Positions 5,543 through 5,689 of a stretch of 5,689 nucleotides of DNA are shown in pieces. This DNA is from an uncultured Lachnospiraceae bacterium (GTDB taxonomy: Bacteria; Bacillota_A; Clostridia; Lachnospirales; Lachnospiraceae). The stretch spans positions 1 through 5,689 of the forward strand of contig CAJUGZ010000275.1 of assembly GCA_910585855.1 (NCBI GenBank), written 5' to 3'. The notes beneath the pieces are model-generated. The model did not search any database. It was not told the DNA's origin and saw only the letters and a list, made by a program, of their open reading frames with translations. How positions within the stretch are numbered: the stretch's first letter is position 1; the number at the start of each line of letters is the position of its first letter. The position numbers and the translations under genes are program-made.

Positions 5543-5689
5543 AGAGGACGCCAGATTGGAAAACGGTGAACAGCCTGCTGTTCCGGTTTCCAAAAAGTAA
5601 GAAGTTCTAAGACTTCTGCAGTTTTATTTTTCCAACCGGACAGACCGGAGCGCAATTCGCCTGCATGGCAGCCAAAACGAAATGGACAT
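5543..5689 (-). repeat. Dispersed intergenic repeat, copy 2 (cut by window end)
   Basis: The reverse complement matches 97-243 without gaps (plus-strand positions sum to 5786). The potential hairpin is kept: TCCGGTT (5640-5634) with AACCGGA (5588-5582), and AGAAGT (5617-5612) with ACTTCT (5605-5600). A minus-strand frame starting with TTG at 5655 and ending at 5410 spans it (81 codons). I see no ribosome binding site for it, and all its codon differences from copy 1 are non-synonymous. Similarity ends at 5543, and 5483-5542 shows nothing recognisable. The element may extend beyond 5689. Confidence 0.85.

Noticed and set aside
5410..5655. Minus-strand 81-codon frame as a real gene
   Set aside because: It starts with TTG inside the repeat, has no visible ribosome binding site, shows only non-synonymous differences from the other copy, and its C-terminal part has no counterpart in copy 1.

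Overview
This window comes from a low-GC Gram-positive bacterium, most likely a Clostridia member near Lachnospiraceae. The support is AT-rich coding sequence, strong AAGGAGG-type ribosome binding sites, and family content: a DUF6033 protein, a duplicated DUF1540 protein, and an AI-2E exporter resembling the sporulation protein YtvI. The lineage is inferred from protein character, not from a search.

Layout. Positions 1-354 are non-coding or carry only doubtful short ORFs; they hold one copy of a ~147-bp repeat and then a sigma-A-like promoter. Five plus-strand genes follow with short gaps and may form one transcription unit: a nitroreductase-family flavoprotein (355-942), histidinol-phosphate aminotransferase HisC (969-2027), a DUF368 membrane protein of the PopT undecaprenyl-phosphate translocase family (2091-2981), an AI-2E/YtvI-like membrane protein (3021-4145) and a 108-residue cysteine-rich protein with two DUF1540 units (4199-4525). 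A long hairpin with A/T tracts on both sides (about 4537-4619) probably terminates transcription in both directions. A single minus-strand gene for a DUF6033 protein (5344-4622) converges on it. Its upstream region (5345-5689) holds candidate promoters and a second, inverted copy of the repeat that runs off the window end.

How the genes relate. No single pathway links the five plus-strand genes. The clearest theme is two adjacent polytopic membrane proteins, one expected to recycle the cell-envelope lipid carrier. HisC stands apart from any other histidine gene here.

The least explained feature is the repeat pair. Two ~88% identical copies, by hand alignment, sit in opposite orientation at 97-243 and 5543-5689. 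Each lies upstream of a transcription unit and points the same way relative to it. The differences between copies do not look like protein-coding constraint. Each copy can fold into a nested hairpin, so a non-coding mobile or RNA-level element is the better working idea. I found no CRISPR array, tRNA, rRNA, transposase, or recognisable defence or biosynthetic system.
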